From Lachancea mirantina (lineage: Eukaryota > Ascomycota > Saccharomycetes > Saccharomycetales > Saccharomycetaceae), in the NCBI GenBank assembly GCA_900074745.1, contig LT598467.1, forward strand, positions 1,426,001 to 1,490,000: a DNA stretch of 64,000 nt. Reading direction: 5' to 3'. The translations under genes and the position numbers were made by a program. The stretch's first letter is position 1; every line of letters starts with the position of its first letter. This document shows positions 1 through 9,278 of the stretch, piece by piece. The notes beneath the pieces are model-generated. The model made no database searches. It saw nothing but the letters and a program-made list of their open reading frames with translations, and was not told where the DNA came from.

Positions 1-379
1 GTCTCCCGCCGTAGGATTGCGTGTTTTTCTGTGCTTTGTCGCTGAGCAAGTGGCCAGCCTTTTCGAGCGCAAGCTTGCGGTTGTACACGAGGCTCGAGTA
101 GTTGCACTGCTGTCTCAAAAAATTGCTGAGCACGCGCCCGTCGGGCGCGAGCCCAGCAAGCGAAAGCCCCATATGCTCGTCACACTTGATGATCTTTTTT
201 TGGTACGAGGAAAGCTCGTCTGCGTTACGTTTCAGAGCGACCAACACGGCGTGTTTCTTCGACCGTACGCCGACTGTCACGCTGCCTTGCTTGATGGCTT
301 CTAGCGCGTATTCGACCTGGAAAAGCCGGCCCGTAGGCGAAAAAGTCACCGTATCACCGTCGTAGTTGTTTCTAAACAT
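1..379 (-). CDS. PRE5: 20S proteasome subunit alpha6 (Pre5), N-terminal part
   Basis: Reading the minus strand from the ATG at 379 gives 126 codons that run off the window edge. The product starts MFRNNYDGDTVTFSPTGRLF, the classic alpha-subunit N-terminus (YD..VTFSP.GRLFQVEYALEA), and continues through the conserved RNADELSSYQKKIIKCDEHMGLSLAGL and KAQKNTQSYGG segments, nearly identical to S. cerevisiae Pre5. Family knowledge: it is one of seven alpha subunits forming the outer rings of the 20S core particle and is not itself proteolytic. Only about half of the usual length of about 234 residues is present, because the window ends, not because the gene is broken. A perfect PACE site lies 82 bp upstream. 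TGL3 follows divergently, as its S. cerevisiae neighbour does. Confidence 0.97.
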   Translation of the reverse strand, partial: MFRNNYDGDTVTFSPTGRLFQVEYALEAIKQGSVTVGVRSKKHAVLVALKRNADELSSYQKKIIKCDEHMGLSLAGLAPDGRVLSNFLRQQCNYSSLVYNRKLALEKAGHLLSDKAQKNTQSYGGR

Positions 380-460
380 CTCAATTGAAGCGATGCCGGC
401 ACTGGTGTCGCTTCGGAGCTGTCCTTCAAAGTGAAGGGTTCTTTACCAGCCAGTATGCTA

Positions 461-469
461 TTTGCCACC
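461..469 (-). promoter_or_regulatory. PACE site (Rpn4 binding) for PRE5
   Basis: The plus strand reads TTTGCCACC, the reverse complement of GGTGGCAAA, the exact proteasome-associated control element bound by Rpn4. It lies 82 bp upstream of the PRE5 ATG, a typical distance. Occupancy by Rpn4 is inferred. Confidence 0.85.
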
Positions 470-1148
470 AAATGCGGATCCAAGACGAGTAAGCGTCGCG
501 ATGTACGGTGCTGTTCGGCTGTAATATTCCGTACTTAGTGACTATAATATCCGTGAGTAACTCAGTTCCGTATCTAGCGATATACCCATGAGTATCCGTA
601 CAAAAGTACTCCCTCACTGCTCAAGTCTGCAACTTCGGCCGCTGTATCGCCTCCCACGGTCATATCATCCGCATTGTTTACGAAAACCCTATCAAGCTAC
701 AGCCCACACACCACGATATTCAAGTTAATTGTCGCGTGACCTAAGTGTCAGTATTCCATTTTACGTGTATGATTATTTGCAACGCTAAACGATGCATGGC
801 CAATAGTGAGAATATTGTAAGACTAACTGTACTGACCAATAGAATTGATAAAGTTAGCTTCACGTATTCTTGGCGGCAGAACGACGCACGAAACGATATC
901 CTGAGTTCAGTCCATATCTGGATCTAGAGAATGCTACTGTGAAGGAATTTTTGTACAAGATTATTATTTACCATCGGAATTGCTTATGGCAGAGTTTCTG
1001 AGCGTATGGGCCCCTTTGCAGAGGTAGTTGAGAAGGGTGAGGATACTTTTCGTGTGCAATGAGCTGACACATACGCTCTGCACTGCTACTATAGGTAGAG
1101 ATGAAATTAGTCATTGACGTATTTGCAAACGAGAAATCAGCAGTGTGT

Positions 1149-1168
1149 GGGGGGTGGGGGGGGGGGGG
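1149..1168 (+). repeat. G-rich tract (G6-T-G13)
   Basis: Six Gs, one T and then thirteen Gs, directly after a short GTGTGT stretch. Long G homopolymers are rare in yeast nuclear DNA. The tract could form a G-quadruplex or be a slippage hotspot; its exact length is also prone to sequencing error. Confidence 0.7.
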
Positions 1169-1298
1169 CGTAATAAATTGGAATATCATCTATGGACGCT
1201 GATAAAGCTACCTGAATTTATATGCCAAAAATGACCCGTAGGGTAGACAATATGTTAGAAGGAGCTGGCGAGAAGGTGATATCGTTCATTCGATCACC

Positions 1299-1325
1299 AT
1301 CACGTGATCGAAGTGACAGAATAAA
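1299..1325 (+). repeat. E-box containing repeat, copy 1
   Basis: Starts ATCACGTGATCGAAGTG and continues ACAGAATAAA. It matches copy 2 at 1829-1855 at about four of five positions and shares the core TCACGTGA..G..GTG.CAGAAT.AA. CACGTG is the Cbf1/Pho4/Tye7-type E-box. Confidence 0.5.
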
Positions 1326-1828
1326 ATTAGGTGAATGAACGGACGCTTCGTCATCAAAATGAAGTCATAATAACCGAATGATACTAGTAGTGGTCATGAT
1401 GTTGTCACACCCCATTATCACTGTAAGAGTGACCTAGTAGGTGACGTAATGATGACTCACCGTGAATGTTAGAGAAAGTAACGGATTCCGAAGTTAGAAC
1501 AATGCTACAGAAATTGTATAAAGGGAGCTGATACGACTAGGATCGAAGTGGTCATGGCCGTGAGATACCTACGGGGAGATATAAGTACTCAACACCTTAT
1601 CAGCTTTATTATTTAGATCACCTATGAACGAATTAAATGAGCACCTCAGAAATCTATCAACTACCGACAACGATAAACCTCAATACAATAATTGCTCGAT
1701 AGCGAAGAAGTTTCAAGCTTTGTTCGAGCGGCTGGCACCAGGTATGCGACATAGTATGTAGGCAGAGATACGCAATGTGAGGCTTGGCAATGGGACGGCA
1801 TACCGAGAATAGTAAAGAAAGTGACGAT

Positions 1829-1855
1829 ATCACGTGACCGCGGTGCCAGAATCAA
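1829..1855 (+). repeat. E-box containing repeat, copy 2
   Basis: Starts ATCACGTGACCGCGGTG and continues CCAGAATCAA, about 530 bp from copy 1 in the same orientation and on the same intergenic side of TGL3. Confidence 0.5.
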
Positions 1856-2332
1856 GCATTGGACTATCAGTGTAAAATAGGAAACGACGGTCGATCTCGA
1901 GAGGGGGAGACCTCTGTAGGGATTAGTACATGGAACCACATTGAATCACAGAGGGTCGACCTCGGCACGGGAAAGAGGGGGGAGAGGTCGCCCTATAGAG
2001 ATATGTGGGTCCCTTTGTACGGGTCATCGCGTTTCCTACCAATGGTCATGGTAACCATCGCAAGCAGGATAAAACACGCGACACTAGCGTCTCATCGACC
2101 ACGCTCACATCTAGTATGCCGATAGTGGTCAGAGAATTGCGAGACCAACTCACTACAAGCTTGCAAGTCTCGGTAAGGTGAAAACCAATCTTTATCACTC
2201 TTAACGTTTCGCCCTTTTCTACAACCGAGTCTCTTGGAACCACTAGTTACAACTAACAAGACACTGTCAAACAAGCTAACTTGTACAGGCAGTGGAGCCC
2301 CCTACACAGCGCGCTGAACCAGATCCTCACCC

Positions 2333-4075
2333 ATGATCGAACTGTATTTCCTTTCCATTTTCTATTCAGCGCTGAACCATGTTCCCCCGTTTGTGTGGGC
2401 CGTTATCCATGTCCTCGGCGACATAACCATGTTCTGGGTGAAACGACTGATGGCGTATGCCCGACCCAAGTCGCGCACCTTGTACCACCGTGCGATAACA
2501 GAGCTGGATCAATGCGCCAACTACGAGACCTGGCATGCGCAGGCCGAAATCGTCGACGAAATAACCGGTGCGGATCTCTGGCGTCGCAACTTTTTCTCGC
2601 AACGCTACGACGTGAACTCGGTCCTGGAGCAATACGCGCTTCTTGACGAAGCGCTCGACGAAAACGATGCCCAAACGATCATCAACAGATTCTGTACCAC
2701 AGGTCCGTCTATGATCCGCAATTTTGCCGGTATCGTCGACAAACGGCTCTTCACAAAGTCCCTAATTGGAACTAAACTGCTCATCGAACAATACCTCGAC
2801 AAAGTGCTCGAATGTTTGCAATTCCTGTGCGATATGCCTGAAGTGGCGCGTACATCCTTCTTCCAGCGTTGCAAGCTCTCCTTAGGCACCACTGCGTTCA
2901 TTCTGCAAGGTGGCTCGCTTTTCGGGCTTTTCCACCTAGGGGTCATCAAAGGTTTGCTCGACCAGAAGTTGCTGCCCAGCATTGTTAGCGGCAGTTCCAC
3001 GGGCGCGTGTATCGCGAGTCTCTGCTCCGTGCTGACCAACGACGAGCTCTCCGTGCTACTCCAGGACGACAATCTGCTTCAAGACATCAAATGCGACGTC
3101 GAATTGCTCAACCAGTGCGGCTACGGCAATATCGACCAGGACCTCAATCTGGGTTCATTGCTTCAAAACGTTGTTCACAAGGGCTACTCTAAGGACGTTT
3201 ACCTTTTCATCAAATACGTGAACAAGGCCATTATACGAGACTTGACCTTCGAAGAGGCCTTTCAAAGAACGGGCAAAATCCTTAATATTATCGTGCACCC
3301 TACAGACAGACACATATGCCCCTCATTACTAAATTATGTCACCACGCCCAATGTGCTTATAGCCTCCGCGATTTATTGCAGTTTGGGCTCCGACGTCATC
3401 ACAAGTTCAACCAGATTATTGTGCAAAAACCTGAAGAATGAAATTGTGGACTTCATCCCGCCCGAGCTGTCGACGGAACTCCGATTTTTAACCCCGCAAC
3501 ACGCCTCGGAGAGCGGTTTGGCTGACAGTCCCTATACCAGGCTGACGGAACTTTTTAACGTGAATAATTTCATCGTGTCCTTGGCGAGGCCATACCTGGC
3601 ACCATTGGTGATGAATGACCTGAAACATGAAATCAAAACTACAAAATACTATTACTACAAGCACTATCCGACTCGGGACATGAGCAAGTTCACCCCACTA
3701 CAGCTGGCAAACATGAACGAGGTAGAGCCTTTGGGTTTCAAGTTCAGGTACCATTTGGAGCGCAAATTGAAACACATAATAACCATGGAGTTCCGACACC
3801 GCGTTGAAGTGTTGGACAATTTAGGACTACTGAGCCATTGGATTAAACGACTCGCAATCGATGAAAAAACGCCAAGGTCCGCGATTGAGGTGACCATTGT
3901 ACCAAATCTCAAAAGTTTGTCGCTGGGCCGCGTGATCAAGGGCCAGCTGGATAACATTCCGTATTGGATTCGTTGCGGTGAACAGAGCTGCTGGCCAGTT
4001 CTGGCCCTCATCAAGACGCGATGTGCAGTCGAGTTTGGTCTTGATGAAATAATACGCATGAAACGGGTTTCATAG
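2333..4075 (+). CDS. TGL3: Triacylglycerol lipase of lipid particles (Tgl3)
   Basis: The 580-residue product matches S. cerevisiae Tgl3 along its length: LWRRNFFS.RYD near residue 82, the glycine-rich oxyanion segment LQGGSLFGLFHLGVI near 191-205, and the patatin-type lipase elbow GSSTG at 220-224 with Ser222 as the predicted nucleophile (GSSMG in S. cerevisiae). The C-terminal block ends DNIPYWIR.GEQS.WP.LALIKTRCAVEF. Family knowledge: Tgl3 is the main lipid-droplet triacylglycerol lipase and also acylates lysophospholipids. The hydrophobic N-terminus (about residues 1-40) probably helps membrane or droplet binding. It is about 60 residues shorter than the S. cerevisiae protein; the low-complexity stretch before the LGFKFRYHLERKLK block is missing. 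It is convergent with ELP6, with 65 bp between stop codons. Confidence 0.96.
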   Translation: MIELYFLSIFYSALNHVPPFVWAVIHVLGDITMFWVKRLMAYARPKSRTLYHRAITELDQCANYETWHAQAEIVDEITGADLWRRNFFSQRYDVNSVLEQYALLDEALDENDAQTIINRFCTTGPSMIRNFAGIVDKRLFTKSLIGTKLLIEQYLDKVLECLQFLCDMPEVARTSFFQRCKLSLGTTAFILQGGSLFGLFHLGVIKGLLDQKLLPSIVSGSSTGACIASLCSVLTNDELSVLLQDDNLLQDIKCDVELLNQCGYGNIDQDLNLGSLLQNVVHKGYSKDVYLFIKYVNKAIIRDLTFEEAFQRTGKILNIIVHPTDRHICPSLLNYVTTPNVLIASAIYCSLGSDVITSSTRLLCKNLKNEIVDFIPPELSTELRFLTPQHASESGLADSPYTRLTELFNVNNFIVSLARPYLAPLVMNDLKHEIKTTKYYYYKHYPTRDMSKFTPLQLANMNEVEPLGFKFRYHLERKLKHIITMEFRHRVEVLDNLGLLSHWIKRLAIDEKTPRSAIEVTIVPNLKSLSLGRVIKGQLDNIPYWIRCGEQSCWPVLALIKTRCAVEFGLDEIIRMKRVS

Positions 4076-4140
4076 ACAATGCACCAGGTGCCCCGCTGCC
4101 CTGCAACGCCTCATTGCTTTCAATCGGCTTACACTTTTCT

Positions 4141-4953
4141 TTAACGATAAAATAACTTCGTGCTGCCCTTTTTAGTCAAAAACAAGTATTCGTTTTCAAC
4201 AACATGCACAGGAAAACTCTTGGCCAATGCTGGTCCCCTGCTGACCCTCAATATTCCAGTCACATCGTCGGCTCTCCCGGACTCGAGAGGCTTCAAACCC
4301 AGGACAGCTGTACTCTTGTGGAAACAAGCCATTGCGAACCGCGTCAACTCAGTGGCATCTCTCCGCTGGTATTCTGCAATGTCATTGTGCTCGTATCCCT
4401 CTGTGTTCATCACTATGATCAGAAGCGAAACCTTTCGCGCCAACGGGCTGATTAGCTTAAAATGCAATTCGTCACTACCCAGGTCCAGTAAAGGCATGAG
4501 CAACTCCGGTTGTTCCAGGATGACCGTATCGGTTCCACTTTGACCTACTGCGTCTATGATCTCTTGCAATAACTGATCCGACGATTTCTCGTCGCTCCTC
4601 ACAGCGAAATTGGTCAAGAAATCCAAGACCCGGTAGCGGCTTGGATCCAGTTTGAGTTTGGCAAACGCCGACGTAAAATAATCCGCGTCATGGTAAAATG
4701 ACGCGACAGATATTGCCTTCTCTCCATCATTTGCAGCATGCTTATCCCAAACAGACCTCTGAGACTCGTTCAAATACACTGGTGCACCAAATATGTGCGT
4801 TTCGACTAAAGCATTTATCAGCCACGAAGGTGACGTCCCGTTCTTGTGCGTTACAAGAATCAGGTGGTGCTTGAAACTCGATTTGAACAAATGCTTCGAA
4901 AGCACGCTGTGATCGCTGAAGACTCTCAAATCTTGATTTTGAACGTTGCTCAT
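4141..4953 (-). CDS. ELP6: Elongator subunit Elp6
   Basis: The 270-residue product starts MSNVQNQDLRVFSDHSVL and ends HVVENEYLFLTKKGSTKLFYR, closely matching both ends of S. cerevisiae Elp6 (273 residues); WLINALVETHIFG and VILEQPELLMPL are further conserved blocks. Family knowledge: Elp4, Elp5 and Elp6 form a RecA-like hexameric ring of Elongator, which modifies wobble uridines of tRNAs. Elp6 has the ATPase-like fold but lacks the usual Walker motifs, as here. It is divergent from ZUO1, with 274 bp between the two ATGs, so the RRPE/PAC elements in that gap could in principle influence both genes. Confidence 0.96.
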   Translation of the reverse strand: MSNVQNQDLRVFSDHSVLSKHLFKSSFKHHLILVTHKNGTSPSWLINALVETHIFGAPVYLNESQRSVWDKHAANDGEKAISVASFYHDADYFTSAFAKLKLDPSRYRVLDFLTNFAVRSDEKSSDQLLQEIIDAVGQSGTDTVILEQPELLMPLLDLGSDELHFKLISPLARKVSLLIIVMNTEGYEHNDIAEYQRRDATELTRFAMACFHKSTAVLGLKPLESGRADDVTGILRVSRGPALAKSFPVHVVENEYLFLTKKGSTKLFYR

Positions 4954-5128
4954 TCCTCCAAATTTCTAACTATCCCCAATTCTGTGAAACTGGTGAAGCA
5001 TACAAGACTCCAGTAAGGCTAGCACTATGCAATCAAATGGCCCACTGGTGACGACTCCTGTCCCGAGCGTACGCAGTTAATATTCTTTACTACGGAAACT
5101 TGGATTTTTCAAGAAAACCTTCGCCTGC

Positions 5129-5151
5129 TGAAAAATTTTACAGCTCATCAC
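5129..5151 (+). promoter_or_regulatory. RRPE plus PAC elements of ZUO1
   Basis: TGAAAAATTTTA at 5129-5140 matches the rRNA-processing element. AGCTCATCAC at 5142-5151 is the reverse of GTGATGAGCT, one base from the PAC consensus GCGATGAGCT. The pair lies 77-99 bp upstream of the ZUO1 ATG. RRPE binds Stb3 and PAC binds Dot6/Tod6, linking genes to ribosome-biogenesis control. Confidence 0.8.
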
Positions 5152-5227
5152 CATTTCATAACGACTCAGCTAAGTGGAACTAGTGGAACTACAGCCTTAT
5201 CTCGTGATCAAAGCTTCTATTACAATA

Positions 5228-6529
5228 ATGTTTACTCTTCCAGCTTTGACTTCTGACATTGTTGTCCAAATCAACGCCGGAGCGTCGAAAACCGCGCCTG
5301 TTCGTCGTCCCATTGAGCCTGTGGGCAGGGCGTTCATGCACCATGCGCAAAGAACCTTGAGAAACCACACTTGGTCTGAATTTGAGAAGATTCAAGCGAG
5401 CCAGAATGTCCAACGAGTCGATGAGTCCAAAGTGGACCCAGATGAAGCTTTGTTTGACACTGAGCTTACCGATGATTCGTTGTTACAGCACGACCCTCGT
5501 GACTGGAAAACCGCTGACCTGTACGCTGCTATGGGTCTGTCTAAGCTCCGGTACAGAGCCACGGAGCCTCAGATCATCAAAGCGCACAGAAAGCAAGTGC
5601 TGAAGCACCATCCGGACAAGAAATCTGCTTCGGGCGCGGGACTTGAGGAAGACGGGTTTTTCAAGATCATCCAAAAGGCGTACGAGACGCTAACGGACTC
5701 GAACAAAAGAATGCAGTACGACTCTTGCGATTTCAACGCGGACGTCGAACCACCCAAGAAGGGTTCTAAGTACGATTTTTACGAGGCCTGGGGTCCCGTT
5801 TTCGAATCTGAAGCGCGGTTTTCTAAGAAGCAACCGGTTCCAACTCTCGGTGGCGCTTCCACTAAGAAAGACGAAGTTGAGAAATTCTACACCTTCTGGC
5901 ACAGGTTCGACTCTTGGAGAACTTTCGAGTTCCTGGACGAGGATGTTCCTGACGACTCTTCCAACAGAGACCACAAGCGTTACATCGAGAGAAAAAACAA
6001 GGCTGCTAGAGACAAGAAGAAAACTGTTGACATTGGTCGTCTTGTGAAACTTGTCGAAAGAGCCATGAACGAGGACCCACGTATCAAGCAGTTCAAGGAG
6101 GACGAGAAGAAAGAGAAAGAGAGGAAAAAGTGGGAAAGAGAAGCCGGTGCTAGAGCTGAGGCAGAGGCCAAGGCCAAGGCGGAAGCAGAAGCAAAATTGA
6201 AGGCTGAGGCCGATGCTAAGCTTGCTGCCAATGCGAAGGCGGACAAGAAGAAGGCGAAAGAAGCTGCCAAGGCTGCTAAGAAGAAGAACAAGAGAGCTAT
6301 ACGTTCTTCCGCTAAGGAAGCTGAATATTTCGGTGACGCTGACAAGGCTGCTACGATCGACGAGCAATTAGGCCACATTGTCGACTCCTTGGACGACGAA
6401 CAACTGGTCAGCGTTGCCGACAAGCTAAAGGCCGACGCCTCTGCGACTAAAGCGGTTCTCTCCGACGCTGCTAAGGCCCTTGTCGACGCCAAGAAGCTAC
6501 CAGCCAGCATGTTGACTTATTTCTCTTAG
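5228..6529 (+). CDS. ZUO1: Ribosome-associated J-protein zuotin (Zuo1)
   Basis: Starting at the ATG at 5228 the product has 433 residues, the S. cerevisiae length, and begins MFTLPALTSDIVVQ as zuotin does; the frame stays open a little further upstream but without an ATG. The J domain spans about 95-165, with the HPD motif in LKHHPDKKS. Next come the zuotin homology domain (YDFYEAWGPVFESEARFSKK, FWHRFDSWRTFEFLDEDVPDD), a long charged helix rich in KAEAEAKAK repeats (about 280-370) that contacts the ribosome, and a C-terminal four-helix bundle. Family knowledge: Zuo1 with Ssz1 forms the ribosome-associated complex, which stimulates Ssb Hsp70 on nascent chains. RRPE/PAC elements in the promoter fit coregulation with ribosome genes. 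Confidence 0.97.
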   Translation: MFTLPALTSDIVVQINAGASKTAPVRRPIEPVGRAFMHHAQRTLRNHTWSEFEKIQASQNVQRVDESKVDPDEALFDTELTDDSLLQHDPRDWKTADLYAAMGLSKLRYRATEPQIIKAHRKQVLKHHPDKKSASGAGLEEDGFFKIIQKAYETLTDSNKRMQYDSCDFNADVEPPKKGSKYDFYEAWGPVFESEARFSKKQPVPTLGGASTKKDEVEKFYTFWHRFDSWRTFEFLDEDVPDDSSNRDHKRYIERKNKAARDKKKTVDIGRLVKLVERAMNEDPRIKQFKEDEKKEKERKKWEREAGARAEAEAKAKAEAEAKLKAEADAKLAANAKADKKKAKEAAKAAKKKNKRAIRSSAKEAEYFGDADKAATIDEQLGHIVDSLDDEQLVSVADKLKADASATKAVLSDAAKALVDAKKLPASMLTYFS

Positions 6530-6916
6530 ACGACAAAAGATACAGCTTATATAAAGGATGAATTGGGCAGAAGTGCGATGGATCATCATCTATAGCTTCG
6601 CCAACTCAAACGCCGGAATTTCATAGTGGTTAAAGTTGCTTATGAATCGCCTCAATTTGCGCAATAAACTAATACTATTACTAATTACTCGAAGCTACAC
6701 ATCACTACAGTATCGCATGTCAAGTATATCTGTCTCTAAAGCTTGGCATTGTTACTGTTTGAAAAAAAATCTGACAATTGAAAAACTGAAAAATTTGATC
6801 CAATAACAGGTATAAATCACTACTTCAAGCTGGAAAAAAGCTCAATCTCTTGATCCAGTTGATAGCGTTTTGAAGCTTGATTCGAGATCCCAAAAGCTGA
6901 AAGAGTCGTTTGCAAG
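6530..6916. other. Intergenic ZUO1-ERV29
   Basis: 387 bp between two genes in the same direction. It holds the ZUO1 3' end and ERV29 promoter with A-rich stretches near 6765-6795; no gene or clear regulatory site was recognised. Confidence 0.5.
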
Positions 6917-7840
6917 ATGTCGTTTAGAACCAATTCCGGTTTCAATGGAATCCCCACGTCAAACCAGGGTTTCCAACGGTACCCTTATTCCAGCGGACCA
7001 GGAGCAACTAATGGTGGATCGCCGGGGAAGGCCAACCTTGGTAGTCAAATCAAGAGTTATCTCGACAAAGTTGAAGCTCTGACAGAACATCCTGCGATCC
7101 TGAAACTGAGACCTTACACCCCGGCGATCTCGCGGTTTTTCATTGTTGCGACGTTTTACGAAGATGCGTTCCGTATACTATCGCAATGGTCGGACCAAGT
7201 GTTTTACCTGTGGAACTATAGACATTGGCCGTACTATTTTGTCTTACTGTTCTTGTTGGTGGTTTCGGTGTCAATGGCTGGCGGTGCCACGATGCTAGTG
7301 CTTCGGAAACGCACGGTCGTGGCGACCGGTGCGCTGTGCGCGTGTATTGTATTGCAAGGACTGATTTACGGACTCTACACGGGTTCATTCATTTTGAGAA
7401 ACGTGAGTGTCATTGGCGGGCTGCTGATCGCTTTCAGCGACTCGATCGTCAAGAACAAGACAACTTTTGGCATGCTGCCGGAACTGGGCAGTAAGGACGG
7501 CAAGAAGAAGGGCTACGTGTTGCTTGCAGGCCGGATTTTGCTTGTGTTGTTGTTCGTGACGTTCACGTTCACGAAAAACTGGCTGACCGTGATTCTAACG
7601 ATCGCGGGAACGCTTTGCATAGCCCTCGGGTACAAGACGAAGCTGGCGTCGATCCTTTTGGGTCTCATTTTAACTTTTTACAACATGACGGTCAACAATT
7701 ACTGGTTTTACAATAGCAACAAACGTGATTTGCTTAAATACGAATTCTACCAGAACCTCAGCATCATCGGAGGGTTACTGCTTGTCGTGTCGACGGGCGC
7801 TGGCGAGTTGTCTTTCGACGAGAAAAAGAAGATCTACTAA
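6917..7840 (+). CDS. ERV29: COPII cargo receptor Erv29 (SURF4 family)
   Basis: The 307-residue membrane protein matches S. cerevisiae Erv29 (310 residues): SRFFIVATFYEDAFRILSQWSDQ near residue 75, then several transmembrane helices, NYWFYN...KRDLLKYEFYQNLSIIGGLLLV, and the C-terminus GAGELSFDEKKKIY. The last four residues KKIY fit the dilysine (KKxx) COPI retrieval signal. Family knowledge: Erv29 packs soluble secretory cargo such as pro-alpha-factor and carboxypeptidase Y into COPII vesicles at the ER. The first 50 residues are polar and poorly conserved, with Gly, Asn and Ser. Confidence 0.96.
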   Translation: MSFRTNSGFNGIPTSNQGFQRYPYSSGPGATNGGSPGKANLGSQIKSYLDKVEALTEHPAILKLRPYTPAISRFFIVATFYEDAFRILSQWSDQVFYLWNYRHWPYYFVLLFLLVVSVSMAGGATMLVLRKRTVVATGALCACIVLQGLIYGLYTGSFILRNVSVIGGLLIAFSDSIVKNKTTFGMLPELGSKDGKKKGYVLLAGRILLVLLFVTFTFTKNWLTVILTIAGTLCIALGYKTKLASILLGLILTFYNMTVNNYWFYNSNKRDLLKYEFYQNLSIIGGLLLVVSTGAGELSFDEKKKIY

Positions 7841-8416
7841 GGCGTCGCGCCCGCTGTTACAGCTGCTGCGACGTTTTCACTTGCTCGGACTCAAAATAAC
7901 AACCTGAAAAGTGTATATAAGAAGTCTTCAAACTGTTTATATGACATGCCAATACTCTGACGTCCGTTAGTCAGCGCCAAACTAACAGCGCCCACCCGCA
8001 GTATTGCAGAGGACATCGCTGACATATTTCACTAAATGTCACTGTCAACCTTCATATCATAAATTTTTTAGATGCTGTCACTGTGACGGAAAACTTGGAG
8101 GTATTGTCAAGTTCACCTTGAAAGGTTCAAAGTTTGACAAAACAATTCAAAGCAATTTTACATCCCATGTGAATATATGACCAAGTTACCAGCACTCGAA
8201 TGTTAATGCCAACTCACTATACTAGCTTCACCAGTTACCGATTGGATAGCAACTAGAACTTAGCATCGTTTTGTACGGATAGGGGATTCAATAATGATTA
8301 AGGACCTATATACCAGGTTAATCTAAAGTAATAGCTTACAGCCAACTCACCAGTACAGGATATACCAGTTTCTGCGAGTTCGCCCACATCAAAACCCACA
8401 CAGAAACCAGAAGACA
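7841..8416. other. Intergenic ERV29-GLC8
   Basis: 576 bp between tandem genes. It holds a small palindrome GTCACTGTGAC near 8078-8088 and AT-rich DNA before GLC8. No gene was recognised. Confidence 0.45.
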
Positions 8417-9079
8417 ATGGGAGGCATTTTGAAAAACCCGCTGACCAGCAAAGAAGAAGCTCGCGAGAAGGAACCGGAGTCGATTAGCGAGTTCAGAAAA
8501 CAGGTCTACAAGAACACGCAGCTGAACGCTAAGCTTACAGCACATGAAAATGGCGAAAGCATAGCCGCGGGAGCTGCAAGGAAACACGTTTTGCCGCGAG
8601 ACACACTGAGTCTCAAACACGACAGTCAGCATGTGACTGCGGGTGAAGAGGAACGGTTGCAGTGGAATCAGCGGAATCTGGATGCCAACGAAGTCGCAAA
8701 GCAACAGTTCCAGGATATCCACATCGATGAACCCAAGACGCCGTATCAGGGTGCTGTCGATCCGAGTGGCGAATACTACGCATTGGACGAGGACGACGAT
8801 CTCGATCAGCTGTCGCTGGGAGAGCCAGAAGTGGAACTGGCGAACGCGAGGGAAAACGAGATGCCCGTCGTAGAGACTGCATCCGAGAACGAGACTGCAC
8901 CGGAGAACGGCACTGCTCCTGATGACGTCGCACTCAAGCACAAGCGGTTCGAAGAAATGCGCAAAAAACACTACAACGTTGGCGGTGCTCTGAAAGACAG
9001 GCTGCGTGCCGGAATTGAGGGAGCAGAAGAGGAAGAAGAAGAGGAAGAAGAAGAGGAAGGCAGCGACGGTGACAACTGA
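8417..9079 (+). CDS. GLC8: Protein phosphatase 1 regulator Glc8 (inhibitor-2 family)
   Basis: The 220-residue acidic protein starts MGGILKNPLTSKEEA, the GILKN docking motif of inhibitor-2 proteins, and carries QWNQRNLDANEVAKQQFQDI followed by HIDEPKTPYQGAVDP. Thr108 in the KTPY motif corresponds to the Pho85-phosphorylated threonine (Thr118) of S. cerevisiae Glc8. The KHKRFEEMRKKHYN block near 173-187 is also conserved. A run of nine glutamates follows at about 205-213, encoded by GAA/GAG repeats. Family knowledge: Glc8 binds the PP1 catalytic subunit Glc7 and activates it once phosphorylated. It lies directly upstream of the SPOUT gene, in the order expected for the unduplicated ancestor. 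Confidence 0.95.
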   Translation: MGGILKNPLTSKEEAREKEPESISEFRKQVYKNTQLNAKLTAHENGESIAAGAARKHVLPRDTLSLKHDSQHVTAGEEERLQWNQRNLDANEVAKQQFQDIHIDEPKTPYQGAVDPSGEYYALDEDDDLDQLSLGEPEVELANARENEMPVVETASENETAPENGTAPDDVALKHKRFEEMRKKHYNVGGALKDRLRAGIEGAEEEEEEEEEEEGSDGDN

Positions 9080-9157
9080 GTGCAGTTAAGCCTTGAGCCC
9101 AATATCATGATGTACGTATAACGAGAAAACTCACATTATCACTTTGACACGAAAAGT

Positions 9158-9219
9158 GGAATTTTTCACTAGAAACACCTAGCCGATGGAAAAGTCCACG
9201 AGATGAGCTATGAGATGAG
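9158..9219 (+). promoter_or_regulatory. RRPE-like and two PAC-core sites before the SPOUT gene
   Basis: GGAATTTTTCA (9158-9168) resembles an RRPE, GATGAGCT (9202-9209) is a PAC core, and a second GATGAG lies at 9214-9219. They lie 60-120 bp upstream of the ATG. This suggests ribosome-biogenesis regulation of the methyltransferase gene. Confidence 0.6.
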
Positions 9220-9278
9220 GTGTGCAAGAAACCTTAGGTAGACACTGAACAGAGACGCTTGGATTGCCTTAGCACAAC

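Larger units (their letters stand above)
380..2332. other. Long divergent intergenic region PRE5/TGL3
   Basis: About 1.95 kb, large for a yeast. Besides the PACE site it holds a 13-G run (1156-1168), two imperfect copies of a CACGTG-containing repeat (1299-1325 and 1829-1855), and many short spurious frames. No coding sequence, tRNA or transposon end was recognised. Confidence 0.6.

Noticed and set aside
1299-1380. Possible point centromere (CACGTG followed by CCGAA about 65 bp later)
   Set aside because: The DNA between is not strongly AT-rich and the CCGAA context lacks the CDEIII pattern. The similar arrangement near 60206-60274 fails for the same reasons.
380-2332. Solo LTR or transposon remnant in the long intergenic region
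   Set aside because: No paired TG...CA ends, target-site duplication or element-derived coding similarity could be seen.
5690-6510. Antisense frames of 176 and 225 codons over ZUO1
   Set aside because: They are shadows of the Lys/Glu/Ala repeat region; the products are Leu/Ser/Phe-rich and ZUO1 is fully conserved in the sense frame.
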